From: JAEZFI01 sp044508215
Lineage (GTDB): Bacteria > Actinomycetota > Acidimicrobiia > Acidimicrobiales > Microtrichaceae
Assembly (NCBI GenBank): GCA_044508215.1
Contig: JBIQID010000004.1
Span: 7,747 to 71,746, forward strand
Reading direction: 5' to 3'
Length of the DNA stretch: 64,000 nucleotides
Shown here: positions 44,674 through 53,163 of the stretch, one piece after another
Position numbering within the stretch: the stretch's first letter is position 1
How the letters are laid out: each line of letters starts with the position of its first letter
The notes under the pieces: generated by a model
Database searches by the model: none
Told to the model about the DNA's origin: nothing
The model's input: the letters and a program-made list of their open reading frames with translations, nothing else
Translations under genes and position numbers: made by a program

Positions 44674-44797
44674 GGTGCGGAGCTCGACGCCGACCACCGG
44701 AGCCCACCCCTTCGGGCGAGACACGGGGGAGTTTGCACCACGCTCGACCTCGAGCTGTGACATGCTTCCGCCGCTCACGGCGGGAGGGGGTCGAGGG

Positions 44798-45331
44798 ATG
44801 CGGACGTCCAGGGCGACGGTGGTCCTTGTCATCGCGTTCGGTGCGCTGCTCGTCGGCTGCGGTGACGACGCGGAGGGAGCGGCCCCAGACTGGGCCGAGG
44901 CGTCGGTCTCGATCGGCGACGGCCAGTACCAGGTTGACGACGTCGTCCTCGCACTCGCCTACGGCGAGGACGGCTTCTTCAACCTCAGCGGATCACCGGT
45001 GGAGCATCCCGAGGAGGACTGCGTGATCGGCCTCAGCGGTGGGATGAACCTGTACGGGGACATCCCTCCGGTCGCCGAGGTCGCCGAGCTGGTCGGCCAG
45101 CAGCTGATCGTCGAGTTCAGCGGCGACGGTGACGACGCCAACCTCTGCTTCGTCGGCACCGAGGGGCTGCTCGGCGCCGAGGCAGCGGCGCTGACGATCC
45201 ACTCGGTCGCCGGTGACCGCGCCGAGTTCACGATGACCGGACGGTTCCTCCGCTACGACGAGGAGGGCAACTCCACCCCGGTGGACGCCTCGGCGAAGGG
45301 CGCGGCGCGCATCGCCGACGCGGACGTCTGA
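44798..45331 (+). CDS. Small lipoprotein of unknown function
   Basis: 177 residues. Signal peptide with lipobox LVGC (about residue 20), then an acidic beta-rich domain with two Cys (EEDCVIGLSGG, NLCFVGTEG) that could form a disulphide. There is no match I recognise. The ATG at 44798 is supported by GGGAGGGGG about 9 nt upstream and by the signal peptide start. It converges on another lipoprotein gene. Confidence 0.7.
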   Translation: MRTSRATVVLVIAFGALLVGCGDDAEGAAPDWAEASVSIGDGQYQVDDVVLALAYGEDGFFNLSGSPVEHPEEDCVIGLSGGMNLYGDIPPVAEVAELVGQQLIVEFSGDGDDANLCFVGTEGLLGAEAAALTIHSVAGDRAEFTMTGRFLRYDEEGNSTPVDASAKGAARIADADV

Positions 45332-45363
45332 GCGTTTCGCGTCGAGTCGGGCGCTCGGCCCGG

Positions 45364-46125
45364 TCAGTCGGTGACCAGCGGTTGCCGCACCTCGTTGCAC
45401 AGCTCGGTGACCGCGGCGGAGTCGATGGCCGGGGGCGCGGGATCTTCGGGGCTTCCCGCGTAGTTGGCCAGCTTCAGGGTGCAGCCGAGGACCACACCGT
45501 CCTCCGAGAGGACGAACAGCCCGTGCCACGACGCGCTGGACTCCGCGCTGGTGGTCGTCCCGGCGAAGCTCCACCCCTCGGGTGCCTCGGCGTCGGTCAT
45601 CGGAGGATGCCACGAGATGCCCCGGGCGCCGAGGCTCGACTCCCTGATGATCTCGATCGGTGAGTCCTCGGTGAAGCGGTTGGTCTCGACGACCACGTCG
45701 ATCCCGCCGTCGGCACCGTCGACGATGACGCCCATGCTGGTGCCACCCCCGCCGGCCCTGCAGCGGTAGCCGGTGCCGGAGGGTCCGCCCGACTGGACCG
45801 CGATGTTCGGGTTGCCGGGACTTCCGACGAAGCCCTGCGTCAAGGGAACGAGTGCATCGCAGTCGATCACCGTCGCGATGGACCCCACCCGGAAGACGCT
45901 GCCTGCGCTGCCGCCACTGGCACCGTCCTCGCCGCTGCCGCCGGTGTCGTCACTGCTGGTCTCGTCACTGCCGATGACGTCACCGCTGGGCGCATCGCCG
46001 TCGGGCGAGGTGTCATCGGTGCCGGGGTCGATGACGGTCGCGCCGTCCCCCTCGCCCGACCCGCATGCAGCAAGGCTCACTGCGAAGAGCATCGCAGCGG
46101 CCAGGTAGAGCATCGTGCGACGCAT
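45364..46125 (-). CDS. Lipoprotein with acidic linker, unknown function
   Basis: 253 residues. Lipobox LAAC (about residue 21), an Asp/Ser/Gly-rich linker of about 55 residues, then a compact domain (about 80-253) with four Cys (IDCDAL, YRCRAGG, LGCTLK, LCNEV), probably two disulphides. No known family. GGGGGA precedes the start. The domain reads like a secreted DUF3558-type sensor or lipoprotein, but I cannot confirm that. Confidence 0.7.
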   Translation of the reverse strand: MRRTMLYLAAAMLFAVSLAACGSGEGDGATVIDPGTDDTSPDGDAPSGDVIGSDETSSDDTGGSGEDGASGGSAGSVFRVGSIATVIDCDALVPLTQGFVGSPGNPNIAVQSGGPSGTGYRCRAGGGGTSMGVIVDGADGGIDVVVETNRFTEDSPIEIIRESSLGARGISWHPPMTDAEAPEGWSFAGTTTSAESSASWHGLFVLSEDGVVLGCTLKLANYAGSPEDPAPPAIDSAAVTELCNEVRQPLVTD

Positions 46126-46320
46126 GTGTGGTCCCCCTCATGCATGCCCGAAGCGGCCCGCTCCCGCCTCGGGCGCTCTCGAAACCTACCGTTCTGATGC
46201 GAACGCCTCAACGAGTCCACCCCGTCCCGTCATGCCGTGCGACGACAGACCTGTGCACGGTGCCTCGTTCTGTCATGCGAGGAGCGACAGAGATGTCGCA
46301 CCTGGCATGACAGAACCGGG
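46126..46320. other. Non-coding gap with two folded elements next to tRNA-Ala
   Basis: No gene was found. It holds hairpin A (46235-46260: CCGTGC/GCACGG arms with inner ACAG-AC-CTGT). It also holds hairpin B (46267-46315: 12-bp arms GTTCTGTCATGC/GCATGACAGAAC with inner GCGACA-GAGA-TGTCGC). GTCATGC, GCGAC and ACAGA recur in both, suggesting a duplicated unit. Confidence 0.7.
46267..46315. repeat. Long imperfect hairpin downstream of tRNA-Ala
   Basis: Perfect 12-bp outer arms and 6-bp inner arms. A GAGA loop forms when read on the plus strand. It begins 6 bp beyond the tRNA 3' end. It may end tRNA transcription (no T-run) or be a REP-like element. Confidence 0.75.
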
Positions 46321-46397
46321 TGGTGGAGGCGATGGGACTCGAACCCACGACCCCCTGCTTGCAAAGCAGGTGCTCTAGCCAGCTGAGCTACGCCCCC
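46321..46397 (-). tRNA. tRNA-Ala (anticodon TGC)
   Basis: The cloverleaf is complete on the minus strand. The acceptor stem is GGGGGCG/CGCCTCC with one G-U pair. The D-arm contains GCTCAGCTGGCTAGAGC, the anticodon arm CCTGC-TTTGCAA-GCAGG, and the T-arm GTGGGTTCGAGTCCCAT. The anticodon is TGC, giving alanine. The 3' CCA is encoded (46321-46323) after discriminator A. Confidence 0.97.
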
Positions 46398-46458
46398 GAA
46401 GGGACCCGCATCCTACCGATGCCCGCCGCTGGGGCGAACCTGGCGGCCGACGTCGCCG

Positions 46459-46962
46459 TCAGAGGACGGAGACGGGCGGCGAGTTCTCGTCGATGACGCC
46501 GACCACCTCGGTGGTCGGCGGGGCCGGATCGATCTGGCCCGGATCCAGGTTCACCTCGCCGAGGCCGGGGTCGCCAGCACCGGGATCGTCGGTGCCGGGC
46601 TCGCCTGCGCCGGGGTCAGCCGGATCCACCACCGGGTCGTCGACCGAGTCACGTTCCAACGTGTTGCGGGGTGCGTCGAGCACCGAGACCGTGGACGGGT
46701 CCCGCTCCTCGATCTCGCCCTGCACGTCGACCGGGTCCGTCGGCGTCCGCTGAGCCACGAGCATCGTGATGCCGAGGCCCATCAGCGCCACGCCCACCGC
46801 CAGCACGACGACACCACCACGGCGGCGCCACGTCCGCCGACGCCGAGCGCGGCGGGCGGCGGCACGGCTGGGGGTGGCGGGGGAGGAGCTCGCCTCCGCG
46901 GGGGCGTCGGAGGGCGGCGGGTCCAGCACCTCGGTGGGCGCCGTGGGCCGATCGCTGATCAC
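46459..46962 (-). CDS. Single-pass membrane protein with acidic tail
   Basis: 167 residues. A Pro/Ala-rich N-terminus and an Arg-rich patch (AARRARRRRTWRRR) precede one transmembrane helix (about 49-70). A long outside tail rich in Asp, Pro and Gly follows (repeats of DPGxGxPG). No domain recognised. The GTG start overlaps the prfC stop (GTGA), so it is the last gene of the prfC operon. Confidence 0.65.
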   Translation of the reverse strand: MISDRPTAPTEVLDPPPSDAPAEASSSPATPSRAAARRARRRRTWRRRGGVVVLAVGVALMGLGITMLVAQRTPTDPVDVQGEIEERDPSTVSVLDAPRNTLERDSVDDPVVDPADPGAGEPGTDDPGAGDPGLGEVNLDPGQIDPAPPTTEVVGVIDENSPPVSVL

Positions 46963-48548
46963 TGGCGCAGTGCTCCGTCGGCCACGAGCTTCTCCAGGGT
47001 GAGATCCGGCTCCTCGGAGACGAGCCGGTCCAACCAGTATGTGCTCTCGAACAGCGCGATCAGTGCACCATCGCTCCGCTCGAGCACGTCGACGCCCCGC
47101 ATCGCCCGAAGTCGGTCCCTGCTCTCGGCGTCCGTGCGCCGCGCGACCTGGTACGAGGTGTGGGACAGCTCCACCGGCGCGCCGAACTCGTTCTCCAGCC
47201 GGTACTGCACCACCTCGAACTGCATCGGACCCACCGCGGCGAGGATCGGCGCCTGGTCGCCGACGTCGGGGTCGCGCAGCACCTGCACCACCCCCTCCTC
47301 GTCCATCTGTGCGATGCCACGACGGAACTGCTTGAACCGACCGGTGTCCTTCGTGCGGGCGACCGTGAAGTGCTCCGGTGCGAACGCCGGGATCGGCGGG
47401 AACTCCACCGGGTCGCCCACGAAGAGGCTGTCGCCCACGCGCACGTCGTTCGCGTTGACCAGGCCGACGACGTCGCCGGGGTACGCCTCGTCCATCGTCT
47501 CGCGCTCCTGGCCCGACACCTGGTGCGCGTACTTCGTGGCGAACGGCTTCCCGGTCCGCCCGTGCGTCACGACCATGCCCCGCTCGAAGCGGCCGGAGCA
47601 GACCCGGAGGAACGCGATCCGGTCGCGGTGGGCTGGGTCCATGTTCGCCTGCACCTTGAAGACGAAGCCGGCGAACGGCGCGTCGACCGGACGCGAACCG
47701 CCGTCGGTCGTGGGCCGCGCCGACGGAGCCGGCACCAGGTCGACCACTGCGTCGAGCAGCTTGCGCACCCCGAAGTTCGTCATGGCAGAGCCAACGAAGG
47801 TGGGGGTCTGTTCGCCGCCGAGGAACAGCTCCATGTCGAGCGTCTGCCCCGTCGCCTCGAACAGCTCGACCTCGTCCTGCGCCGCCGTCCAGGCGTCGCC
47901 CTCCTCGGCTGCGGCCCGCTCCGGGTCCACGTCCTCCTCAGGCGCGATCGTCGACCCGTGCGCAGTTCGCGTGAACTTCGTGTACGACCCGTCGCGGCAG
48001 TCGATGACCCCACGGAAGTCGCCGGCGAACCCCACCGGCCAGGTCACGGGAGCGGGCTGCAGCCCGATCTGCGCCTCGATCTCGTCGAGCAGCTCGATGC
48101 CGTCCCGACCCGGGTGGTCCCACTTGTTCAGGAACGACAGGAGCGGGATGCCCCGCTCGCGGCACACCTCGAACAGCTTGAGCGTCTGCGGCTCGATGCC
48201 CTTCGCCGAGTCGAGCACCATCACCGCCGCGTCGGCCGCCGTGAGCACGCGGTACGTGTCCTCGGAGAAGTCGCGGTGGCCCGGCGTGTCGAGCAGGTTC
48301 ACCACGCAGTCCCGGTATGGGAACTGCAGCACCGTGGATGTGATGGAGATGCCGCGCTGCTGTTCGAGCGCCATCCAGTCGGAGGTGGCGGAGCGCCGGT
48401 CCTGCCGGGCCTTCACCGCCCCCGCCTCCTTCGAGAGCGCGCCGCCGTAGAGGAGGAACTTCTCGGTGAGGGTCGTCTTCCCGGCGTCGGGATGGGAGAT
48501 GATCGCGAACGTCCGGCGGCGCGACGCCTCCGCCGTGACGTCGCTCAC
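46959..48548 (-). CDS. prfC: Peptide chain release factor 3
   Basis: 529 residues, normal for RF3, the GTPase that removes RF1/RF2 from the ribosome after peptide release. G1 SHPDAGKTTLTE, G2 region RGISITS, G3 DTPGH, G4 NKWD and the RF3-specific C-terminal domains (FVGSAMTNFGVRKLLD, FKVQANMDPAHRDRIAF) are present. The GTG start overlaps the stop of the serine hydrolase gene, and its own stop overlaps the next gene, so three genes are coupled. Confidence 0.96.
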   Translation of the reverse strand: MSDVTAEASRRRTFAIISHPDAGKTTLTEKFLLYGGALSKEAGAVKARQDRRSATSDWMALEQQRGISITSTVLQFPYRDCVVNLLDTPGHRDFSEDTYRVLTAADAAVMVLDSAKGIEPQTLKLFEVCRERGIPLLSFLNKWDHPGRDGIELLDEIEAQIGLQPAPVTWPVGFAGDFRGVIDCRDGSYTKFTRTAHGSTIAPEEDVDPERAAAEEGDAWTAAQDEVELFEATGQTLDMELFLGGEQTPTFVGSAMTNFGVRKLLDAVVDLVPAPSARPTTDGGSRPVDAPFAGFVFKVQANMDPAHRDRIAFLRVCSGRFERGMVVTHGRTGKPFATKYAHQVSGQERETMDEAYPGDVVGLVNANDVRVGDSLFVGDPVEFPPIPAFAPEHFTVARTKDTGRFKQFRRGIAQMDEEGVVQVLRDPDVGDQAPILAAVGPMQFEVVQYRLENEFGAPVELSHTSYQVARRTDAESRDRLRAMRGVDVLERSDGALIALFESTYWLDRLVSEEPDLTLEKLVADGALRQ

Positions 48549-49780
48549 CTGAGAGCCGCGACGGTGGCGTCGATCAGCGCCTTGGTCCGCGGGTCGCCGG
48601 CGAGGCCGAGCTGCATCTGGTTCATCACGTAGCCGAACCCGATCCCGCTCTCGGGGTCGGCGAAGCCCACGGCGCCACCAGCGCCGTAGTGGCCGAACGC
48701 ACCGGTGGTGCCGAACGGCGAGAACATCGAGTCGCGCATGAAGCCGAGGCCGAAGGGGATCTCGAACATGAGCACCGCGTCGGGGCCGCTGACCTGCACC
48801 TCGGTGGCCCGGGCGAGCGTGTCCTCACCCAGCAGGCGGACGCCGCCGACGGAACCAACGCACGCCGCGTACATCCGGGCGAGCGAGCGGGCGTTGCCGA
48901 TGCCGTTCGCCGCGCCCAGCTCGGCACGCCACAGGGCCGGGTCGTTCCACACGTTCCCGCCGCTGAACGCGCCGCCGGGCCCGGTGAGGGCGCGGCCGAT
49001 CAGGTTGTCGGGGCCGAGCAGCTGCTCGAGCATCGCCACGAGGCTGCCCATCGTGGCCGAGCCGTCGTCGCCGTCGATCGGCGCCGCCTCGGTGCCGGTG
49101 GGGAGCGGCGACTCGGCGCCCGGGAGCCCCAGGTCGGCGGGCACCCCGAAGGGGATCAGCTTCGCCACGCGGGAGTGCTCTGAGTCGGGGAGGCCGATCC
49201 AGAGGTCGAGCCCGAGAGGCCCCGCGACCTCGTCGGCGAAGATCTCGCCCAGCGACCGGCCGCTGGCCCGTCGGATCACCTCGCCCACCAGGAAGCCGTA
49301 GGTCACGGCGTGGTAGCCGTGGCGGCTGCCCGGCTCCCAGATCGGGGTCGAGGCGGCCAGCGCGTCGACCGCCTCGGTCCACCCCAACGCCCCCTCGTAG
49401 GAGACGGGTCGGTCGGTGTCGGGCAGGCCGGCCTTGTGCGACAGCAGCCAGCTCACCGGGATGTCCCCCTTGCCGGCCTCGTCGAACTCGGGCCAGTACT
49501 TCCCGACGGGCGCGTCGAGGTCCAGCTCGCCGCGCTGCGAGAGCAGGTGGGCGACGATCGCGGTGGCGCCCTTCGTGGCCGAGAACATGAGCTGGAGCGT
49601 GTCGTCGGTGTACGCGCCCGCGCCGGCTGCAAGGTTGCCGCCGACCAGGTCGACGAGGCACTCGTCGCCGCGCCACACCGACACCGCCGCGCCCACCTCG
49701 CCCCGCGACGCGAAGTTCTCCTCGAAGGCCTCGCGAACGCCCTCGAAGCCTGCTGCCACCTGTCCCTGTGCCGTCACCAC
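48545..49780 (-). CDS. Class C beta-lactamase-like serine hydrolase (esterase type)
   Basis: 411 residues. The SxxK nucleophile motif is FSATKG (about 68-73), a Tyr motif HGYHAVTYG lies near 153-161, and the C-terminal HYGAGG replaces the KTG box. This is the EstB/LACTB-like group of esterases and peptidases. There is no signal peptide, so it is likely cytosolic and not a true beta-lactamase. The GTG at 49780 is 7 nt after TAGCCT. It leads the prfC operon. Confidence 0.88.
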   Translation of the reverse strand: MVTAQGQVAAGFEGVREAFEENFASRGEVGAAVSVWRGDECLVDLVGGNLAAGAGAYTDDTLQLMFSATKGATAIVAHLLSQRGELDLDAPVGKYWPEFDEAGKGDIPVSWLLSHKAGLPDTDRPVSYEGALGWTEAVDALAASTPIWEPGSRHGYHAVTYGFLVGEVIRRASGRSLGEIFADEVAGPLGLDLWIGLPDSEHSRVAKLIPFGVPADLGLPGAESPLPTGTEAAPIDGDDGSATMGSLVAMLEQLLGPDNLIGRALTGPGGAFSGGNVWNDPALWRAELGAANGIGNARSLARMYAACVGSVGGVRLLGEDTLARATEVQVSGPDAVLMFEIPFGLGFMRDSMFSPFGTTGAFGHYGAGGAVGFADPESGIGFGYVMNQMQLGLAGDPRTKALIDATVAALR

Positions 49781-49787
49781 GGCGGAA

Positions 49788-49793
49788 AGGCTA
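49788..49793 (-). promoter_or_regulatory. -10 element overlapping the upstream stop codon
   Basis: TAGCCT on the minus strand, 7 nt before the GTG at 49780. Its TAG is the stop codon of the small membrane protein gene ending at 49791. Confidence 0.55.
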
Positions 49794-50024
49794 CGGCCCG
49801 AGGAGTGGCGTGGGCGACCCGGTCCCGGGGTCGTCCGACACGCTGATCGCGAGCGGCATCACGACGCCCGCGGTCACCACGAGCGCGGCGATGATCGCCA
49901 CGACCACGCGGATGGAGCGAAGGCGGCGCGCTCCGGCTGCGGACGTCTGCCGTCGCTGCCCTGCCGGCTGGTTCCGCGGTGGGGTCGGCTTCCGCTTCGC
50001 TCCGGACGACTTCCGCTTCGCCAC
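49791..50024 (-). CDS. Small single-pass membrane protein
   Basis: 77 residues. A Lys/Arg/Pro-rich N-terminus (about 38 residues), one hydrophobic helix (IRVVVAIIAALVVTAGVVMPLAI) and a short outside tail. No family recognised. Its GTG lies 1 base after the stop of the response regulator (TGA-C-GTG), so it is probably the last gene of the two-component operon. Confidence 0.65.
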   Translation of the reverse strand: MAKRKSSGAKRKPTPPRNQPAGQRRQTSAAGARRLRSIRVVVAIIAALVVTAGVVMPLAISVSDDPGTGSPTPLLGP

Positions 50025-50025
50025 G

Positions 50026-50661
50026 TCAGACCGCCGGCTCCAGGTCGATGATCCCGAGGCGCACCGCGGACAGCACCGCGTGGGTGAGGCTCTGGGTGTC
50101 GAGCTTCCGGTAGATGCCGTTCAGATGGTTGTGCACGGTCTTCTGGGTGATGCCCAGCTCGCGGGCCACCTGCTTGGTGCCGAGGCCGTTCGCGATCTTC
50201 TGGAGGATCTCCACCTGACGCTTCGACAGCAGCTCGTCGCGCTCGGCGACCTTCTCTGCGTGCTCCAGCATCGACACGGCGATCTGCGGCGACAGCACGG
50301 TCTCACCCTTGGCGGCGGCCCTGACCGTGTCAAGCACCTGCTTGAACGAGGTGCCCTTCGTCAGGTACCCGACCGCGCCGGCCCGCAGCGCCTGGCCGGT
50401 TCGCATCGCGTCGTCGTGCATCGACAGGACCACCACGCGGGTCTGCGGGCGTTCCGCCATGATCCGCTTCGTCGCAGCGATGCCGTCGAGCACCGGCATC
50501 GACAGGTCCATCAGCACCACGTCCGGCTGGGTGCGACGGACGAGCTCCACCGCCTCCTCGCCGTTCGCCGCCTCGCCGACGACCTCTTCGCCGGCACCCT
50601 CCAACCCGCGGCGGATGCCCTCCCGCAGGATCTGGTGGTCGTCGCAGAGCAGGATCCTCAT
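50026..50661 (-). CDS. NarL/LuxR-type response regulator
   Basis: 211 residues. Receiver domain with the acidic pair (CDDHQ), phospho-acceptor Asp in VVLMDLSMP (about residue 52), conserved Ser (LSMHD) and Lys (LTKG). Then comes a LuxR helix-turn-helix (LSKRQVEILQKIANGLGTKQVARELGITQKTVHNHLNGIYRKL). It partners the histidine kinase that ends 1 base upstream of its ATG. Confidence 0.94.
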   Translation of the reverse strand: MRILLCDDHQILREGIRRGLEGAGEEVVGEAANGEEAVELVRRTQPDVVLMDLSMPVLDGIAATKRIMAERPQTRVVVLSMHDDAMRTGQALRAGAVGYLTKGTSFKQVLDTVRAAAKGETVLSPQIAVSMLEHAEKVAERDELLSKRQVEILQKIANGLGTKQVARELGITQKTVHNHLNGIYRKLDTQSLTHAVLSAVRLGIIDLEPAV

Positions 50662-50662
50662 G

Positions 50663-52459
50663 TCAGATCTCCTGTGTCTCGGTCGCGCCGGTGGTGACGG
50701 CGATGGTGGTGCCCCGGCCCGGGGCGCTGTCGATGGTGAGGCGGGCTCCGATCACACCGGCACGCTCACGCATGCCGACGAGCCCATAGGCGTTGTCGCG
50801 GACGACCTGCTCGGGCTCGAAGCCCCGGCCGTCGTCCGTGATGCGGAGGGTGCCGACGCCGTCGCGCACCTCCCAGCTGACGATCACGTGGGTGGCCTCC
50901 GCGTGGCGGTCGATGTTCGAGAGCGACTCGAGCAGGATCCGGAGGAGCTCGTTCTCCACCGGCACCGGGAGGTGGCTGCCCGGGTCGAGGACGCGCCACT
51001 CCACGTGGAGGTCGGTGCGGCGCCGGAAGCGGTCGAGGAGCTCGGCGCCCACACGGGCGAGCGGCTGGTCGACGGTGACCTCGCTGCGCAGCTGGCGGAG
51101 CGTCTCCCGCAGCTCCTCGAGCGCATGGTCCACATCCGCTCGGAGGTTGCCCAGCTCGGTGGCGGAGGGACGGTCGACGTCGGTGATCCGCTCCAGCTCG
51201 AAGCCCACGTAGGTGAGCCACTGGCCGAGGCGGTCGTGCAGCTCGCGTGCGATGCGCGTCCGCTCCTCCTCGGTGCCGAGCGAACGGAGGCGGCCGTAGC
51301 GGACGGCGTTGTCGAGCATCAGCGCGAAGCCGTCGGCCAGGTCGTCGAGCAGCGCAGCGTGGTGGTGGCCGTAGTGACCCGGCTGCTGGTGCTCCACGCC
51401 GAGCAGGCCCACGACGCGGTCGCGGATCTGGAGCCGCACGTACATGCCGGATCCCGACGACGCGGCGATCCCGCTGCCGTGGAACGAACCGGCCAGGACG
51501 GTTCCGGGCACGTCGAGCGAGCGCCGCAGCGGCGGAGGCAGGTCGTCGGTGGTGAAGCTGGGCCGCAGGACGCATCCCTCGGCCAGCTTCGGGATCCACT
51601 CGCCGTGCTGGGGGTCGTGGGCGAGGAGGCACACCACCGAGGGGGCGAACGTGGTGGTCACCTGCTCGCGGACGCTGTCGATCGCGTCCCTCACGTTCAG
51701 CGACGCGGGCAGCCGCGCTGCGACCACGTTCAGCATCGCCAGCAGGTCGTTGGTCTCCACCAGCGCGTCCATCGACGCGCCTGCTGCACGGCGGCGGTGC
51801 TCCGCTTCCAGGAGCGCGTCGCGGGCGTACCCGGCGCCGGCCACAGCTGCCCCGAGGGCGACGACGGCGAGGGCCGCCCGCACGATGCCGGACGCCGCGG
51901 CCTCGTCGAGCACCGCGGCGCGGACGCCCAGCGCGACCATCGACGCTCCCGCGGTCGCTGCAGCGGAGATCGCTCCGGTCCCGTAGCCCCAACCGAGCGC
52001 GGCGAGCGCCACGGCGACGACCGGCACCGCCGCGAACGGGCTGTCCCAGGCCCCGGACCAGCCGATGGCTGCACCGAGGATCACCGCGTCGATCAGCGCC
52101 GGGGCTCGGTCGACCTGACGGCGGCTGCCCAGCTTGAGGGGCAGGACGCTGCGCCAGACGGTGAGCGGCACGCACACGGCCATCGTGACGAGCGCATCAC
52201 CGGTGATCCCTTGGGGGCGCACGACCGCGGCGACGAGCCCCACCATCACGGCGGTCCAGCGGACCACGACCACCACCGGCGAGACCAGGGCCCGCAGGGC
52301 GGGCGGAGCGGCCAGCCGGCGGGCCGAGTCGTCCAGGCCCCCGTGGGGGATGGCCCGCAGCGCGGCGACCATCTCGTCGAGCCCGACCACCGGCATCGGG
52401 GCGCGACGGGGCGCGCGTGCCACGACGGGCGTCGACGTCGGCTCGAGGGTGGAGGTCAT
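50663..52459 (-). CDS. GAF-containing sensor histidine kinase (HisKA_3 type)
   Basis: 598 residues. About five to six N-terminal membrane segments (about 55-215), a GAF-like sensor domain (about 245-390), the dimerisation/phospho-acceptor motif RIARELHDRLGQ (His about 407) and a HATPase domain with DDGRGF and GLVGMRERA. This is the NarX/DesK subfamily that pairs with LuxR-type regulators, here the next gene. GAGGGGG precedes the ATG. A 56-bp gap separates it from the upstream response regulator gene, so an internal promoter is possible. Confidence 0.92.
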   Translation of the reverse strand: MTSTLEPTSTPVVARAPRRAPMPVVGLDEMVAALRAIPHGGLDDSARRLAAPPALRALVSPVVVVVRWTAVMVGLVAAVVRPQGITGDALVTMAVCVPLTVWRSVLPLKLGSRRQVDRAPALIDAVILGAAIGWSGAWDSPFAAVPVVAVALAALGWGYGTGAISAAATAGASMVALGVRAAVLDEAAASGIVRAALAVVALGAAVAGAGYARDALLEAEHRRRAAGASMDALVETNDLLAMLNVVAARLPASLNVRDAIDSVREQVTTTFAPSVVCLLAHDPQHGEWIPKLAEGCVLRPSFTTDDLPPPLRRSLDVPGTVLAGSFHGSGIAASSGSGMYVRLQIRDRVVGLLGVEHQQPGHYGHHHAALLDDLADGFALMLDNAVRYGRLRSLGTEEERTRIARELHDRLGQWLTYVGFELERITDVDRPSATELGNLRADVDHALEELRETLRQLRSEVTVDQPLARVGAELLDRFRRRTDLHVEWRVLDPGSHLPVPVENELLRILLESLSNIDRHAEATHVIVSWEVRDGVGTLRITDDGRGFEPEQVVRDNAYGLVGMRERAGVIGARLTIDSAPGRGTTIAVTTGATETQEI

Positions 52460-52515
52460 GGTCGTTCCCCCTCCTCATCGGCACCCCGGCCGACGCACTC
52501 AAGGGAACGCCGCGG

Positions 52516-53163
52516 TCAGATGATCCGCCGCTCCGACGCCCAGCGCGACAGCTCGGCCCGGTTCGAGAGCTGCAGCTTCCGCAGCACCGCTGAGGCGTGC
52601 GACTCGACCGTCTTGATGCTGATCGTCAGCTCGCGGGCGATCTCCTTGTACGCGTAGCCGCGCGCGAGCAACCGCAGGACCTCCTGTTCCCGGGCCGTGA
52701 GGTGCTCCAGCTCGGGGTCGGAGGCCGCGGGTGCGCTGGCGCTGAACGCGTCGAGCACGAAGCCGGCGAGGCGGGGGGAGAAGACAGCGTCGCCCCCGGC
52801 CACCCGCTCCACGGCCTCGGCGAGCTCGTCCGCGCTGATCGACTTGGTGACGTACCCGCGGGCTCCGCCACGGACCAGCGCGATCACGTCCTCGGCGGCG
52901 TCCGACACGCTGAGGGCGAGGAACCGGACGGTGGGCAGGTGGCGGCAGGCCTCGAGGACCGCCACGCCGTCGCCGCCGGGGAGGTGCACGTCGAGGAGCA
53001 CCACGTCGGGCACCTCGGCCTCGATGACCTCGATGGCGCTCGCCACGTCCTCCGCCACGCCGACCACCTGCACCCGGTCGCCCAGTTCGGCGACCACGCC
53101 GGCGCGGAAGAGCGCGTGGTCGTCGACCACCACCACTCGGGGGACGGCGCTCACTGCTGTCAC
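52516..53163 (-). CDS. NarL/LuxR-type response regulator (partner of PspC histidine kinase)
   Basis: 215 residues from the GTG that overlaps the kinase stop (GTGA). The receiver shows VVVDDHALFRAGV, the phospho-acceptor in VVLLDVHLPGGDG and the Lys in YVTKS. The LuxR helix-turn-helix is LTAREQEVLRLLARGYAYKEIARELTISIKTVESH. Coupled translation with the PspC histidine kinase makes it that kinase's partner. Confidence 0.94.
   Translation of the reverse strand: MTAVSAVPRVVVVDDHALFRAGVVAELGDRVQVVGVAEDVASAIEVIEAEVPDVVLLDVHLPGGDGVAVLEACRHLPTVRFLALSVSDAAEDVIALVRGGARGYVTKSISADELAEAVERVAGGDAVFSPRLAGFVLDAFSASAPAASDPELEHLTAREQEVLRLLARGYAYKEIARELTISIKTVESHASAVLRKLQLSNRAELSRWASERRII

Noticed and set aside
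46321..46397. tRNA-Ala as an integration site for a mobile element
   Set aside because: No integrase and no duplicated tRNA 3' end were found on either side.
48545..49780. True antibiotic beta-lactamase
   Set aside because: No signal peptide, and HYGAGG instead of KTG points to the esterase-like branch.
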